Origin: Rhodopirellula bahusiensis
GTDB taxonomy: Bacteria; Planctomycetota; Planctomycetia; Pirellulales; Pirellulaceae
Direction: 5' to 3'
DNA: 64,000 nt
Assembly: GCF_002727185.1 (NCBI RefSeq)
Contig: NZ_NIZW01000021.1
Coordinates: forward strand, 62,001 to 126,000
Part shown: piece after piece, positions 26,398-35,454 of the stretch
Position numbering within the stretch: position 1 is the first letter of the stretch
How the letters are laid out: every line of letters starts with the position of its first letter
Position numbers and translations under genes: made by a program
Notes under the pieces: generated by a model
What the model saw: only the letters and a program-made list of their open reading frames with translations
Told to the model about the DNA's origin: nothing
Databases searched by the model: none

Positions 26398-27736
26398 TTC
26401 TGACTCAGGTGGAGACCCAATTTGGTCGAGGTTCGCGTTCCGAGGAATTTCGGTGGCGTTGCTGTTTTTCGTTTGCTTCGCATTCACAGTGTCCGCTGGT
26501 ATCGCGCACGGTCAGGAAGCCAGCGACACCGAAACCGAAGCGGAGAAGAACGCTCCGGTGGACACGGTCGCGGTGGAAGACATCGTCGATGATGAAGCCA
26601 TTCGTGAACGGCTCGCAGAAATTTTCGCTGCGGCCAAGAACAGTGGTTGGCTGACTGATGCGGAAGTCAAACTTGAGAGTGGCATTGTGACCATTCAAGG
26701 CCAAGCCGATACCGAAGAACACCGGCAATGGGCGGAGACCGTCGCGAGAAAGACCGAAGGTGTGGTTGCGGTCATCAACGAATTGTCGATCGACAGTGCT
26801 GTTGATTTGGTTTCCACTCGGAACGTCGTGACGCGGTCGCTCGACTCGCTGTGGACCGACTTCTTGATTCGCTCGCCATTGCTTTTCGCGGCGTTGATCG
26901 TCGTCGTCCTGACATCTTTGTTATCAAGGTTGGTCAGTTGGGGTGTTCATCGTTTGCTTGATAAGCGAGGAATGCGTACGAGTCTAAAAGACCTCATCAA
27001 TCAATTGACTTCGATCGCGATTTGGGTGATTGGATTGCTCATCGCTACCGTTGTGGCATTTCCAGGTATGACGCCCTCGAAAGCCTTGACTGTATTGGGA
27101 CTCGGGTCGGTTGCGATCGGATTTGCATTCAAAGATATCTTCGAGAACTTCTTTGCCGGAATTTTGATTCTATGGGGCTATCCATTCGACCGAGGTGATT
27201 TCATTACTTGCGGAGATGTGACCGGGGAAGTGAAGCAGATCACCATCCGCAACACAATGATTCGGAAGCTCGATGGCGAGTTGGCGGTTGTCCCGAACGC
27301 GAGTCTTTTCAAAAACAACGTCGACGTTCTCACCAACCAGCCTCAACGCAGGGTTCGACTCATTTGCGGCGTTGCCTACGACGAAGACGTCGACCAATCT
27401 CGCGATGTGATCAAGCATGCGGTTCAGGGATGTGAGAGCGTGCAGGGCAAGCGGACCGTGGAAGTCTTTGCCAAGGAATTTGCTGACTCCAGCATCAATT
27501 TCGAGGTCGCTTGGTGGGCGGGATCTAAACCGCTGGACATCCGTCGTAGCCGCGATGAGGTCGTCGCCTCGATCAAACGTGATCTGGATGCCGCAGGAAT
27601 TGAAATCCCATTCCCGTATCGCACGTTGACATTCAAGAACCCTGAACACCTTGGCTTCCAGTCGACTGAGTCGGCCGGCGAATCAAGCGGTTCCGACGAT
27701 AGCCACTTCACTCAAACCGAAGAAAGTGAATCCTGA
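26387..27736 (+). CDS. Second MscS-family channel with periplasmic BON domain
   Basis: From the GTG at 26387 the protein has a signal-peptide-like segment (VALLFFVCFAFTVSAGIAHG), an acidic linker, a BON-like domain (LAEIFAAAKNSGWLTDAEV, IQGQADTEEHRQWAE, VVAVINELSI), membrane helices, and the MscS core with TVLGLGSVAIGFAFKDIFENF, YPFDRGDFITCGDVTGEV and LDGELAVVPNAS. The ATG-less frame opens further upstream at a TTG (26348), but the GTG overlaps the DUF2254 stop by 11 bases and looks the better start. It is a paralogue of the channel at 23.7 kb with the same domain order but quite different sequence. Confidence 0.87.
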   Translation: MKNDSDSGGDPIWSRFAFRGISVALLFFVCFAFTVSAGIAHGQEASDTETEAEKNAPVDTVAVEDIVDDEAIRERLAEIFAAAKNSGWLTDAEVKLESGIVTIQGQADTEEHRQWAETVARKTEGVVAVINELSIDSAVDLVSTRNVVTRSLDSLWTDFLIRSPLLFAALIVVVLTSLLSRLVSWGVHRLLDKRGMRTSLKDLINQLTSIAIWVIGLLIATVVAFPGMTPSKALTVLGLGSVAIGFAFKDIFENFFAGILILWGYPFDRGDFITCGDVTGEVKQITIRNTMIRKLDGELAVVPNASLFKNNVDVLTNQPQRRVRLICGVAYDEDVDQSRDVIKHAVQGCESVQGKRTVEVFAKEFADSSINFEVAWWAGSKPLDIRRSRDEVVASIKRDLDAAGIEIPFPYRTLTFKNPEHLGFQSTESAGESSGSDDSHFTQTEESES

Positions 27737-28764
27737 TGGATCACACCGCATTTACCCGACGTTTCCTGCTGGCCAGCGGCATTGTCCTGTTGGTCGTTGC
27801 AATCGCTGGATTGCTCTACGTCGCACGGAACTTGTTGCCGTTGATCTTTGGATCAGTGCTAATCGCGGTTGTTCTGAACCAATTGGCCGATCTGGTTGGA
27901 CGATGGAGTCCGCTGGACATGTCACGAAACATGCGAGTTGGTTTGGTGATTTCCACGATCGCGGTGTTGTCTTGTTTGACGATGTATTCGTTTGCAAACT
28001 CGGCGGCGCAGAAGGTGGCTCAGTTCAAAGACCGCATCGAAAATTCGGTGCAGGAGAGCTTTGAATCAGTCAAACAACAACCGCTGGTTGAGGATCATTT
28101 GAAGGAAGATGCGAAGCTCAGTTCGATGATGCCCTCTTCCGGAAAATCCATTGGGCTGGCCAAGAATTTCTTCACGTCCGCGTTTGGTGGGATGGCGGAC
28201 TTGTTGATCCTGCTTTTTCTTTCGATCTACTTCGCTGTCAGTCCCGACAAGTACCGCGTGGGTGCGATTCGGCTGCTCCCGACCGGTTGGCGAGAAGAGA
28301 CATCGAATCTGTTGACCGAATCCTCCACGATGTTGTGGCGATGGATGATCGGGCGTTTGATCGCGATGGCTTTGGTTGGAATCGTGTTCGGGATCGGTTT
28401 GGCAGTGATTGGTGTTCCGATGCCACTGGAACTGGGCGTGTTCGCTGGTTTGGTGACGTTCATTCCCAACATTGGTGGCATCGCCGCAGTCGTGCCCGCG
28501 TTGCTGCTGGCGTCGCAACAAGGATCGACAGCGCTCGTCAGCGTTCTGGCTCTCTACGTTGTGATCCAAACCATTGAAAGCTATCTCATCACACCGATGG
28601 TTCAGGAACATCAAGTCGAGCTGCCACCGGCAATGGTGATTCTGGCTCAGATCATCGGAGGCTTGATCTTTGGATTTTGGGGCATCGTTTTCGCGACGCC
28701 AATGTTCGCGGTCAGCATGCTGTGGATCAAGCAGCTTTACGTCGAAGATTGGCTGGAAAGCTGA
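27736..28764 (+). CDS. AI-2E/PerM family membrane protein
   Basis: The 342-residue protein has about seven transmembrane segments. It shows the AI-2E/PerM/TqsA pattern: an N-terminal pair of helices around LVVAIAGLLYVARNLLPLIFG, a cytoplasmic or periplasmic helical domain, and a conserved C-terminal core with IGVPMPLELGVFAGLVTFIPNIGG and LPPAMVILAQIIGGLIFGFWG. The family is associated with export of signal molecules or Na/Li-proton exchange. Its ATG shares one base with the stop of the preceding channel gene (TGATG), completing the four-gene overlapping operon. Confidence 0.9.
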   Translation: MDHTAFTRRFLLASGIVLLVVAIAGLLYVARNLLPLIFGSVLIAVVLNQLADLVGRWSPLDMSRNMRVGLVISTIAVLSCLTMYSFANSAAQKVAQFKDRIENSVQESFESVKQQPLVEDHLKEDAKLSSMMPSSGKSIGLAKNFFTSAFGGMADLLILLFLSIYFAVSPDKYRVGAIRLLPTGWREETSNLLTESSTMLWRWMIGRLIAMALVGIVFGIGLAVIGVPMPLELGVFAGLVTFIPNIGGIAAVVPALLLASQQGSTALVSVLALYVVIQTIESYLITPMVQEHQVELPPAMVILAQIIGGLIFGFWGIVFATPMFAVSMLWIKQLYVEDWLES

Positions 28765-28803
28765 TTGAATTGGTGCTCAACGCTCGCCAAACTTGCGATC
28801 TCG

Positions 28804-30840
28804 CTAGCCCAATAGTGACAAAACGTTTCGCGGGTTTTGATTGGCCAGTGAAAGCACGTTGGTGCCTGATTGAACGAGTACCTGCGCGCGAGTCAGGTTG
28901 GCTGATTCTTGGGCGAAGTCGGCATCGCTGATGGATGACATCGCTTCTTGAAGGTTCGCTTTTGTTTCACTCAGCGAGACAAGGCTGCTTTGCAGGGTTG
29001 TGGTTTGGAACGATCCCAATCGCCCGCGCATGTTCGAGACTTTCTCCATGACCTCGTCGATGACCTTGGCCGCACCGTGAACATCGTTCGTCAGCGACAT
29101 GGATTGTCCGCTGCCAAGCTCGTAAAGACGCCCCGCACTGCCGCCGAGTTTTCCTGTCGAGACACTTCCGATTCCAAGTGACGCTTGCTGCGTGCTGGTC
29201 GCACCCGGTCCAAGCTGGAACGTGGCTCCTCCGCCGGTGATGTTGAAGCTGAAATTGGTGCTGCTACCGTCTTCAACGGTGATGGACAGGTCCAACGTGG
29301 CGGTGTTGATCGCGAGTTTGTTTCCGCTTCCACCAGCCTTCACTCCGTTGACGGTTGCTTCGACGTCGCTTCCAAGGGCAAGCGTTTCACTCAGATTGCT
29401 TTCAAACGCGCCTCCGTCGCCTTCACCAATCACTTCGATTTCGACGGACTCCCCGCTGCCGTAGTCTTGGCTCGTGAAGTTGAGCCCATTCTCTGTGCTA
29501 GCAACCACCCCGATTGAATCGCTGACCAAGTTGACCGCGTCGGCAATTTGAAGAGCGGTCGCACCACCGGAGAACTGAAAGGTTTCGCTGCCCTTGCTTC
29601 CTTTCAGTTCGAAGATGAGATCTCCGTTTAGTTTGGGCTCGAAATTGGTGGTGTTAGGATTGAAATCATCCGCGGTCAGGTTCAGGCGTTGTGACGGTCC
29701 GGTGGTTTCTTCTCCATCGCTGTCGATCACCGTCGCGGTCAGTTCGGTGCCATCGGAAAGTGCCGGAATGTCGTTGACCAGCTGAGCAATGTCGACGAAC
29801 CCTTTGGATGTCTCGTCGGTACCCAAAGCGATGTTAACGGTGTTGGTCTGTTCATCGTAGGACGCCGTGGTCGCGGATTGATCCGAGTCGGTATACGAGA
29901 TCGCGATGTTGCCGCCGTCACTGCGCGCAACTTCGATCCCAGCGTGAACCGGCCGGACGACTCCTGTTTGCTGTGTATTCTCGAACGGCCCTCCCTCCCA
30001 ATTGGCCTCGATGCCGGGCAGACTGTTGATCGCTGATGCACTGAAAGCGATGCTGTGCGGCTGATCATATGAGTCATAACGTAGCGTTAAAACGCCATCA
30101 TTGATCGATGCTGCGGGAAGGCTGTTGAAGTTGCCGTCGTCGATGAATTGAACCGAGTCGAAATCGCCAGTGATACGGATACCACTGTCGTTCAGCACCG
30201 CATGATAGTACGTGTTGGTTTCGAGCTTGCTTGTCGCAACCGCATCACCATCCAGAGGCGGATCAAACGCGCCCGCATCGATGGCAATGTCTGCTTTCGT
30301 CGCAGCGGCCGCAACGTTGACTTCCACGTCCACGCTGCCCGCCGTGCCGAGATTCGCTTGGTCAATCGCGTAGTCAGCAACCCCAGGCGTGGTTGAGAGC
30401 GTGCTGACGTAGTCTTGCGAACCGTCGAGCAACTTTCGACCTTGAAAGGTGGTCGTTTGAGAGATCCGATTGATGGCCTCGAGCGACGAGTCGATCTGCA
30501 GTTGATTGGCAGCAATCTCAGCGTTTGAAAGCCCGCCGGTGTTGGCCGCTTCCACGACCAACCCGCGGATGTCATTGAGCAGGTTTCCGACTTGGCCGAG
30601 CGCTGCGTCGGCGGTACTGATGATCTGACTGGCACGTGTCGTGTTGCTAATCGCTTTGGTCAGTCCGGTGATCTCCGCCCGTAAAGCTCCGCTGGCCAAA
30701 ACACCGGCTGGGTCTTCCGAACCTTTGTTGATTCGCAATCCCGTTGACAGACGCGTGAGCGACTGCTGCAAGTCGTTGTTGCTGGACGCCAAGCGATTTT
30801 GGGCGACCAACGACGAAACGTTGGTGTTGATACGGGTCAT
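28804..30840 (-). CDS. Flagellin with a very large central domain
   Basis: The 678-residue protein has the conserved flagellin D0/D1 start (TRINTNVSSLVAQNRLASSN, LSTGLRINKGSEDPAG) and end (QEAMSSISDADFAQESANLT, NVLSLANQNPRNVLSLLG). Between about residues 140 and 570 lies a long variable surface-exposed part of beta-rich, acidic composition. No other flagellar gene is present in the window, so this is an orphan structural gene. A longer frame starting upstream is rejected because MTRINTNV is the normal flagellin start. Classical flagellins are 270-600 residues, so this one is large. Confidence 0.93.
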   Translation of the reverse strand: MTRINTNVSSLVAQNRLASSNNDLQQSLTRLSTGLRINKGSEDPAGVLASGALRAEITGLTKAISNTTRASQIISTADAALGQVGNLLNDIRGLVVEAANTGGLSNAEIAANQLQIDSSLEAINRISQTTTFQGRKLLDGSQDYVSTLSTTPGVADYAIDQANLGTAGSVDVEVNVAAAATKADIAIDAGAFDPPLDGDAVATSKLETNTYYHAVLNDSGIRITGDFDSVQFIDDGNFNSLPAASINDGVLTLRYDSYDQPHSIAFSASAINSLPGIEANWEGGPFENTQQTGVVRPVHAGIEVARSDGGNIAISYTDSDQSATTASYDEQTNTVNIALGTDETSKGFVDIAQLVNDIPALSDGTELTATVIDSDGEETTGPSQRLNLTADDFNPNTTNFEPKLNGDLIFELKGSKGSETFQFSGGATALQIADAVNLVSDSIGVVASTENGLNFTSQDYGSGESVEIEVIGEGDGGAFESNLSETLALGSDVEATVNGVKAGGSGNKLAINTATLDLSITVEDGSSTNFSFNITGGGATFQLGPGATSTQQASLGIGSVSTGKLGGSAGRLYELGSGQSMSLTNDVHGAAKVIDEVMEKVSNMRGRLGSFQTTTLQSSLVSLSETKANLQEAMSSISDADFAQESANLTRAQVLVQSGTNVLSLANQNPRNVLSLLG

Positions 30841-31207
30841 GGCAGCGTGAGCGAGGCGAGCCAATAGTTGTTGCGAGAATGACGACAATGAGTCGACAAA
30901 CCATGACACGTTTCCAAGCGATGGCTGATGTCTCAACCTAGTTGTGCTTAAAAATTAGCGTGAAAGGCTCTCGCCTTCTGCCGCATCCAGTACAGCCGCA
31001 TCAATCCGGTCAGGCAGCCCAAAATTCTTGATTGCATTTCGATTTTCGATCATGCACCCGTCAACGACGAGTTGAATGACGTAACTTCCGGATTTGCAGG
31101 TTGAAGCTGCCAACGAGTCCTCGCTGAACAGCGCCACGCTTTTCTGCAAATTCGCAAAGCGGTGAACGTCAACGGGCTCGGGTGCCGTTGGGCGACTGGA
31201 TCATTGC
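30841..31207. other. Intergenic region with a possible small ORF
   Basis: About 367 bases lie between the leftward beta-helix gene (stop at 31208) and the leftward flagellin gene. An open frame on the minus strand (about 31149-30955, beginning with TTG) would encode 64 residues containing SGSYVIQLVVDGCMIENRN. It looks somewhat protein-like but has no good ribosome binding site and no family I recognise. It could be a remnant. I find no sigma-28-type flagellar promoter that I can support. Confidence 0.35.
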
Positions 31208-33802
31208 TCACTCCTTACGAGTCAATTGCAGGTCGTCGAGAAGAACCACCGCATCGGTGTCCGCTTGGCTCACAAAACCCAACCAGTCGAGTTGGTTCCA
31301 CTTGTCGCTCACGAGCGGCAACTGGTCAATCGTTTTCGTCGGCTGATTGGGGATCGATACCGAGACGCTCCAATCGCCCGCATCCTCTCCCAGTTTCGCA
31401 GTGACCGCGATCAGAATCCACTCGTTGATCGGGAGTTCCGTCAGAACGCGATTTGAAGAACGTAGCTTGCCGTTTTCAAACCACAGGCTGGGGCCAGTTC
31501 GGTAAGGGTGGCTGGAATCTCGCCACTCATGCTGGAACACAGAGTTCTCTCCCAGTCGGATCGCGAACTGGCAACTCGTCGTGCCTTCGCTGTGCTTGGG
31601 GCTGAGAGTCATCATCGGATAGTAACGATGCTTCTGACCGGGTGTGTCGGTGAACTGCAAGACCTTGGTCCCGCTTCTTGCCACCGGTGACTCGATCGCC
31701 TGGATTCCACCGAGTTCCGGCGTGACCGAAACGGATGAGCCAACCGGCCGATCGCCGAATTCAAAGTCTTCGCGAAAGGTGAGCGGCGGCGGGGGAGGTG
31801 CCTGACGCATTTCTGGCAACGGAAGCGACTTGGCGTGTTCTTTCCATGCTTCGTCACCATAGACGCCTGCTTGCGATGCATCGAATGGCTGGAAGCCAAT
31901 CGTTTTCGCGACCGTTGGGTCTGCAAACCGGAAATCATCGCTCAACGGATCGACGAACAGCGGATCCGCAACGATTGAACTGTCGCTTGTATCGGCCTTT
32001 CCAAGCTCAACCGGCTTGCCCATTCGCCAATACAGGTTGCCACCAATTTCAACGCCGTCATCGCCCCAGTTGCCATGAAACAATTTCTCGGAATCCCACA
32101 GAACGATGTTCCGCTCGTAGGTGAAGGAAAGATGCTTTTCAACTCGAGTTCGCCGGATCTGGTATTCGCGACCGAATGCAAAGATGTTGTTGCGAATCAC
32201 ATTTTCGCGTCCGTAGTGCTGGTGATAGCCGCCGGACTTGGTGCGATAAACGAGGTTGTTTTCCAGCAAAATGCCGGTGCTGCCTTCGTCGTTGTACAGC
32301 CCCCAACCTCCGTATCCCCATGACTCGATGTCGTGAATTCGATTGCCTCGCAGCACGGTGCCCGGCGACGGCCCCAGTGTGTAGATGCCGCCCATGTCAC
32401 TGAGCCAGCCTTTGCCGAGGTGGTGGATGTGGTTGTTTTCGATTCGAATTCCCGATGCCAGACTTCGATCGTATCCCCAACGCCAACCGACCGAGATGCC
32501 GGTGTAGTACATGTTCGAAATTTCGTTGTGCGTGACTTCGTTGTCAGCACTGTTGCCAATCCAAACGCCGACCGCACATGGAAAGAGATGCCCGGCATCG
32601 TAGATGACGTTGTTGTCGACAACGATGTCGTGAGTCCATTCGGATTCGTTCGATGCAATTCTTGTTTCACCAACACGCACTCCGCCTGCGCCCAAGTCGT
32701 GCACGAAGCACTGCCTCAGGAGGCCTCCCGTACAGCCCTTGCGGAACCAAATGCCATACCCACCGGTGTGACCAATCTCGCAATGATCGAACACGACGTT
32801 TTTCGTGCCGTCGATTTGCACCGCGGCCTCAATCGGAGAGGCCGCTTGGGATGGATCAAAGCCGGACCGCGGCGTGAGCATGCCGCAATGTCGGAACGCG
32901 ATGCCGCGAAATTCCAGGCCTTCAACGAACTGATCGTTCGCCGCGTCGCCCTGGATCACAACCAGCTTCTCGCAGACGGGAACGATGAACTCAGCATCCT
33001 CCATCGATTCACCCGCACGAGGTTGGTAGCTGAGTGTTCCTCCCGATGCCAAGAAGAACTCACCCGGTTCGTCGAGTGCCGCGGCAAAATTTTCAAGGAC
33101 GTAACCCGTGTTGCGTGTCAGCGGGTTCCAACTTTTCATCTTCCTCCCTGAGATGAACAGCTGGCCGTTCTTCGCATCGGCGCTCTCAAGAAATCGGCGG
33201 GTGGTATCCCATTTGTGAAACGCCAGGATTTGGACGTCACGAATCTCTTCCGGAGTGAGTCCTTCCAGGCTGGCAATGTCTTCTGGACGTACTGAGATTG
33301 TCTGTCGAGCACGCCTGCCGCCGTCAATCGGTTGTTCTCGGCATCCAACCATGTAGTGAAAAAAATTGTCCGGTTCGCGTGCTCTCACAGCCCGCTTCCC
33401 GTTGACCCACATCTGTTCGAAACGCCATTCCGGCGGAAGCTGCGTCGTCCAGGTGCTTCCTTCGCCTTCGGACCAGTGAGCTGAAATCAGACGACCTCCT
33501 GAGATCACCGGGTTTGTCCCAGGTGCGGCTTCGTAAGTCACGTTTCCATCGCCGACTTCAAACGTCAACGGCTGAGTGATTTCATAGCGACCATTTCCTA
33601 CGAGAACACGAGCGGATTCACTTGGTCGATCAATCCGGAGTTTGCGGATCGCGTCGCGGGCTTCGGTCAGGGATCGAAAGGGGCGGGGCTCACTTCCGTC
33701 ACCACCAGCAGTCGCATCAGCGGCGACGTGGAGATCCCAATCGCTGTACGCGATATTCGACATGGTCAGAAGGGCCAGCAACAGGCAGGCAGTTGTCTTC
33801 AT
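31208..33802 (-). CDS. Secreted right-handed beta-helix protein, GH141-like
   Basis: The 864-residue protein has a signal peptide (about residues 1-20, ACLLLALLTMSNIAYS), then DWDLHVAADATAGGDGSEP with PFRSLTEARDAIRKLR. Long stretches of parallel-beta-helix repeats follow (NNVIYDAGHLFP, NEISNMYYTGISV, NHIHHLGKGWLSDMGGIYTLG, NRIHDIESWGYGGWGLYND, NNLVYRTKSGGYHQHYG). A C-terminal beta-sandwich module of about 200 residues closes it. This layout resembles glycoside hydrolase family 141 and related polysaccharide-degrading enzymes. It lies 63 bases downstream of a Tat-exported amidohydrolase gene, and the two are probably co-transcribed. The exact substrate is not shown by the sequence. Confidence 0.8.
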   Translation of the reverse strand: MKTTACLLLALLTMSNIAYSDWDLHVAADATAGGDGSEPRPFRSLTEARDAIRKLRIDRPSESARVLVGNGRYEITQPLTFEVGDGNVTYEAAPGTNPVISGGRLISAHWSEGEGSTWTTQLPPEWRFEQMWVNGKRAVRAREPDNFFHYMVGCREQPIDGGRRARQTISVRPEDIASLEGLTPEEIRDVQILAFHKWDTTRRFLESADAKNGQLFISGRKMKSWNPLTRNTGYVLENFAAALDEPGEFFLASGGTLSYQPRAGESMEDAEFIVPVCEKLVVIQGDAANDQFVEGLEFRGIAFRHCGMLTPRSGFDPSQAASPIEAAVQIDGTKNVVFDHCEIGHTGGYGIWFRKGCTGGLLRQCFVHDLGAGGVRVGETRIASNESEWTHDIVVDNNVIYDAGHLFPCAVGVWIGNSADNEVTHNEISNMYYTGISVGWRWGYDRSLASGIRIENNHIHHLGKGWLSDMGGIYTLGPSPGTVLRGNRIHDIESWGYGGWGLYNDEGSTGILLENNLVYRTKSGGYHQHYGRENVIRNNIFAFGREYQIRRTRVEKHLSFTYERNIVLWDSEKLFHGNWGDDGVEIGGNLYWRMGKPVELGKADTSDSSIVADPLFVDPLSDDFRFADPTVAKTIGFQPFDASQAGVYGDEAWKEHAKSLPLPEMRQAPPPPPLTFREDFEFGDRPVGSSVSVTPELGGIQAIESPVARSGTKVLQFTDTPGQKHRYYPMMTLSPKHSEGTTSCQFAIRLGENSVFQHEWRDSSHPYRTGPSLWFENGKLRSSNRVLTELPINEWILIAVTAKLGEDAGDWSVSVSIPNQPTKTIDQLPLVSDKWNQLDWLGFVSQADTDAVVLLDDLQLTRKE

Positions 33803-33865
33803 ACAAAATATTTGAATGGGAGATGGGCCAAGAACGGGAAGGGCGGCGGCAGCCGCACCAGCATG

Positions 33866-34885
33866 CTAGTCAACGACGCCTTTTTGAAGATCTTCTCGCG
33901 GCTTCCACTTGTAGGCCGCGAGGGAGTTCTTCCAGAAGTACTTTTCCTGGAGCTCACGTGGTTTATCAGCAAAGTATTCTTTCGCGATGCCCACAACTTC
34001 ATCCAAAGGAGCCGCTCGGTCGCTGTTGGGCCAGTCGCTGCCAAAGAGGATTCGATCGTCTCCAAACACCTCGATCAGTCGATCCAGTCCTGGACGATGC
34101 ACCTCCAGATCTTTCACGATCTTGCCTGAGACGCGATGAATCAAGCCCGAGAGTTTGACAAAGACATTCGTTCGATGGTGCAAGTCTTTCAGAACGTTGT
34201 CGTAAGCCACTTGGTTGGCGGCGGTTGGTTCCAATCGTGGCAGGTGATCGATGACGATGCGCAAGTCTGGCAGACGTTCGTTCAGCTTCACGACCGCTTC
34301 CAGCAATCGCACGGATGGGTTGGCAACATCCAGCGAAAGATCGAGATCCACCATCAAACGCATCCCTTTCATGAACACGTCGTCCTCGATCATCTTCGTC
34401 AGATCGTAGCCCCACAGGGTTCCGTAGCGGATGCCTCGAAACAGAGGGTTCTTCGCATGTCGAACGAGAAGTTCACCAAAGTCCGGTTTCTCTGGCCGTA
34501 GATTGCCGACCAGTCCCAGCATCATGTCGTCGGGCTGCATGACTTGCAGTGCCCACAGATTGTCTTCCACCCACGGACTGGCTTCGACCTTGATTGCACC
34601 AGTGATTCCCAGCGGAACAGCAAGTTTGCGATAGTCAGCCGGCAGGGCGGTGGTGGGAGAATCGCCGCCGGGACCAACGTAGGGTGCACCCTGTGGACGC
34701 GTTGCGTCAAAGAGATGGATATGGCAATCAATGATGGGAATCGGTTCTTCTTTGGGACTCGGTGCCGCAATCAGGGGTTTCGTCATCGCCGCCGCTCCCA
34801 CGACTACGGTTCCCTTCATGAATCCACGCCGGGTTGTGTGTTCGTCGGATGGGACCGAACGATCGGAGAAGGATTCACCACTCAT
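33866..34885 (-). CDS. Tat-exported COG3618-type amidohydrolase (lactonase-like)
   Basis: The 339-residue protein has a twin-arginine signal (TRRGFMKG at about residues 18-25, followed by TVVVGAAAMTKPLIAAP). It is an amidohydrolase-fold enzyme with IIDCHIHLFDA, LRIVIDHLPRL and ILFGSDWPNSD as metal/active-site motifs. COG3618 members include L-fuconolactonase and other sugar-lactone or pyrone-carboxylate hydrolases. Export to the periplasm suggests it acts on material produced outside the cytosol. It is the first gene of a pair with the beta-helix protein. Confidence 0.82.
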   Translation of the reverse strand: MSGESFSDRSVPSDEHTTRRGFMKGTVVVGAAAMTKPLIAAPSPKEEPIPIIDCHIHLFDATRPQGAPYVGPGGDSPTTALPADYRKLAVPLGITGAIKVEASPWVEDNLWALQVMQPDDMMLGLVGNLRPEKPDFGELLVRHAKNPLFRGIRYGTLWGYDLTKMIEDDVFMKGMRLMVDLDLSLDVANPSVRLLEAVVKLNERLPDLRIVIDHLPRLEPTAANQVAYDNVLKDLHHRTNVFVKLSGLIHRVSGKIVKDLEVHRPGLDRLIEVFGDDRILFGSDWPNSDRAAPLDEVVGIAKEYFADKPRELQEKYFWKNSLAAYKWKPREDLQKGVVD

Positions 34886-35024
34886 GCTGTTCCTGGTCTA
34901 TGTAGAGGTCGTGCAGTTTTAAAGTGCCGTGATCGTGACGTCCTGCGAACCTCGCCCTTTGGCAACGGGCGAGTCGATTGTGTTGTAGGTTGGCCACTCT
35001 TGGCCGACATCCGCAACTTGGACG

Positions 35025-35240
35025 GGCAGGAGTGCCTTTTTGTACCCCACATCTTTTGGGAGCCGCTTGCGTTGGGAATACAAGCGGTTTAAGGCTAAAC
35101 ATCCCTTGCCGAGGAATCATTAGTGTTTGATTAGCGGCGATTAGTGTTCCCTTGACCGCTCTGGTGGAACACTAATCCACTCTGATCGGACACTAATCTT
35201 TGGTGTTTCGAGATGTGGGGTATAAAAAGGCAGGAGTGCC
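35025..35240. repeat. Large symmetric inverted-repeat element
   Basis: Outer arms: the 20 bases at 35034-35053 match the reverse complement of 35212-35231 at 19 of 20 positions. Each is bordered by the 12-mer GGCAGGAGTGCC (35025-35036 and 35229-35240). Inner arms: GATTAGTGTTCC at 35139-35150 and its perfect complement GGAACACTAATC at 35166-35177. Further ATTAGTGT cores lie at 35119 and, inverted, near 35190. No transposase or target-site duplication is visible. Confidence 0.75.
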
Positions 35241-35388
35241 CATCCTACATCCTACATGCGTTGAAACCTCATTGACGGCTCAACCTCTTGATTCGAAAGG
35301 AGCATGGGGGGCTGTCCCATGGGGTGGAACTTGGTGTGCGGTTGTGTTTGGCTTAGCTTCCTGAATCTGGAGGACACGTATCATACAA

Positions 35389-35421
35389 AAAGAGCACGAT
35401 GAATCATCATCGCGCTCTTTT
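35389..35421 (-). terminator. Intrinsic terminator after the PNPOx-like gene
   Basis: A long hairpin (AAGAGC, one mismatch, CGATGA, loop ATCA, TCATCG, one mismatch, GCTCTT) is flanked by T/A runs on both sides. On the minus strand it is followed by TTTTTG. It lies 34 bases after the stop of the PNPOx-like gene. Confidence 0.8.
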
Positions 35422-35454
35422 GATTGATCTCTCTGTGAATCTTTGACGCTATCT

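Larger units (their letters stand above)
34886..35454. other. Long intergenic region with a symmetric repeat element
   Basis: About 570 bases separate the amidohydrolase gene from the PNPOx-like gene. No gene is convincing. It contains a symmetric element at 35025-35240 and a strong hairpin at 35389-35421. The remainder shows no feature I can name. Confidence 0.5.

Noticed and set aside
30955-31149. A 64-codon gene downstream of the beta-helix gene
   Set aside because: It needs a TTG start without a ribosome binding site and matches no family; kept only as a possible remnant in the intergenic entry.
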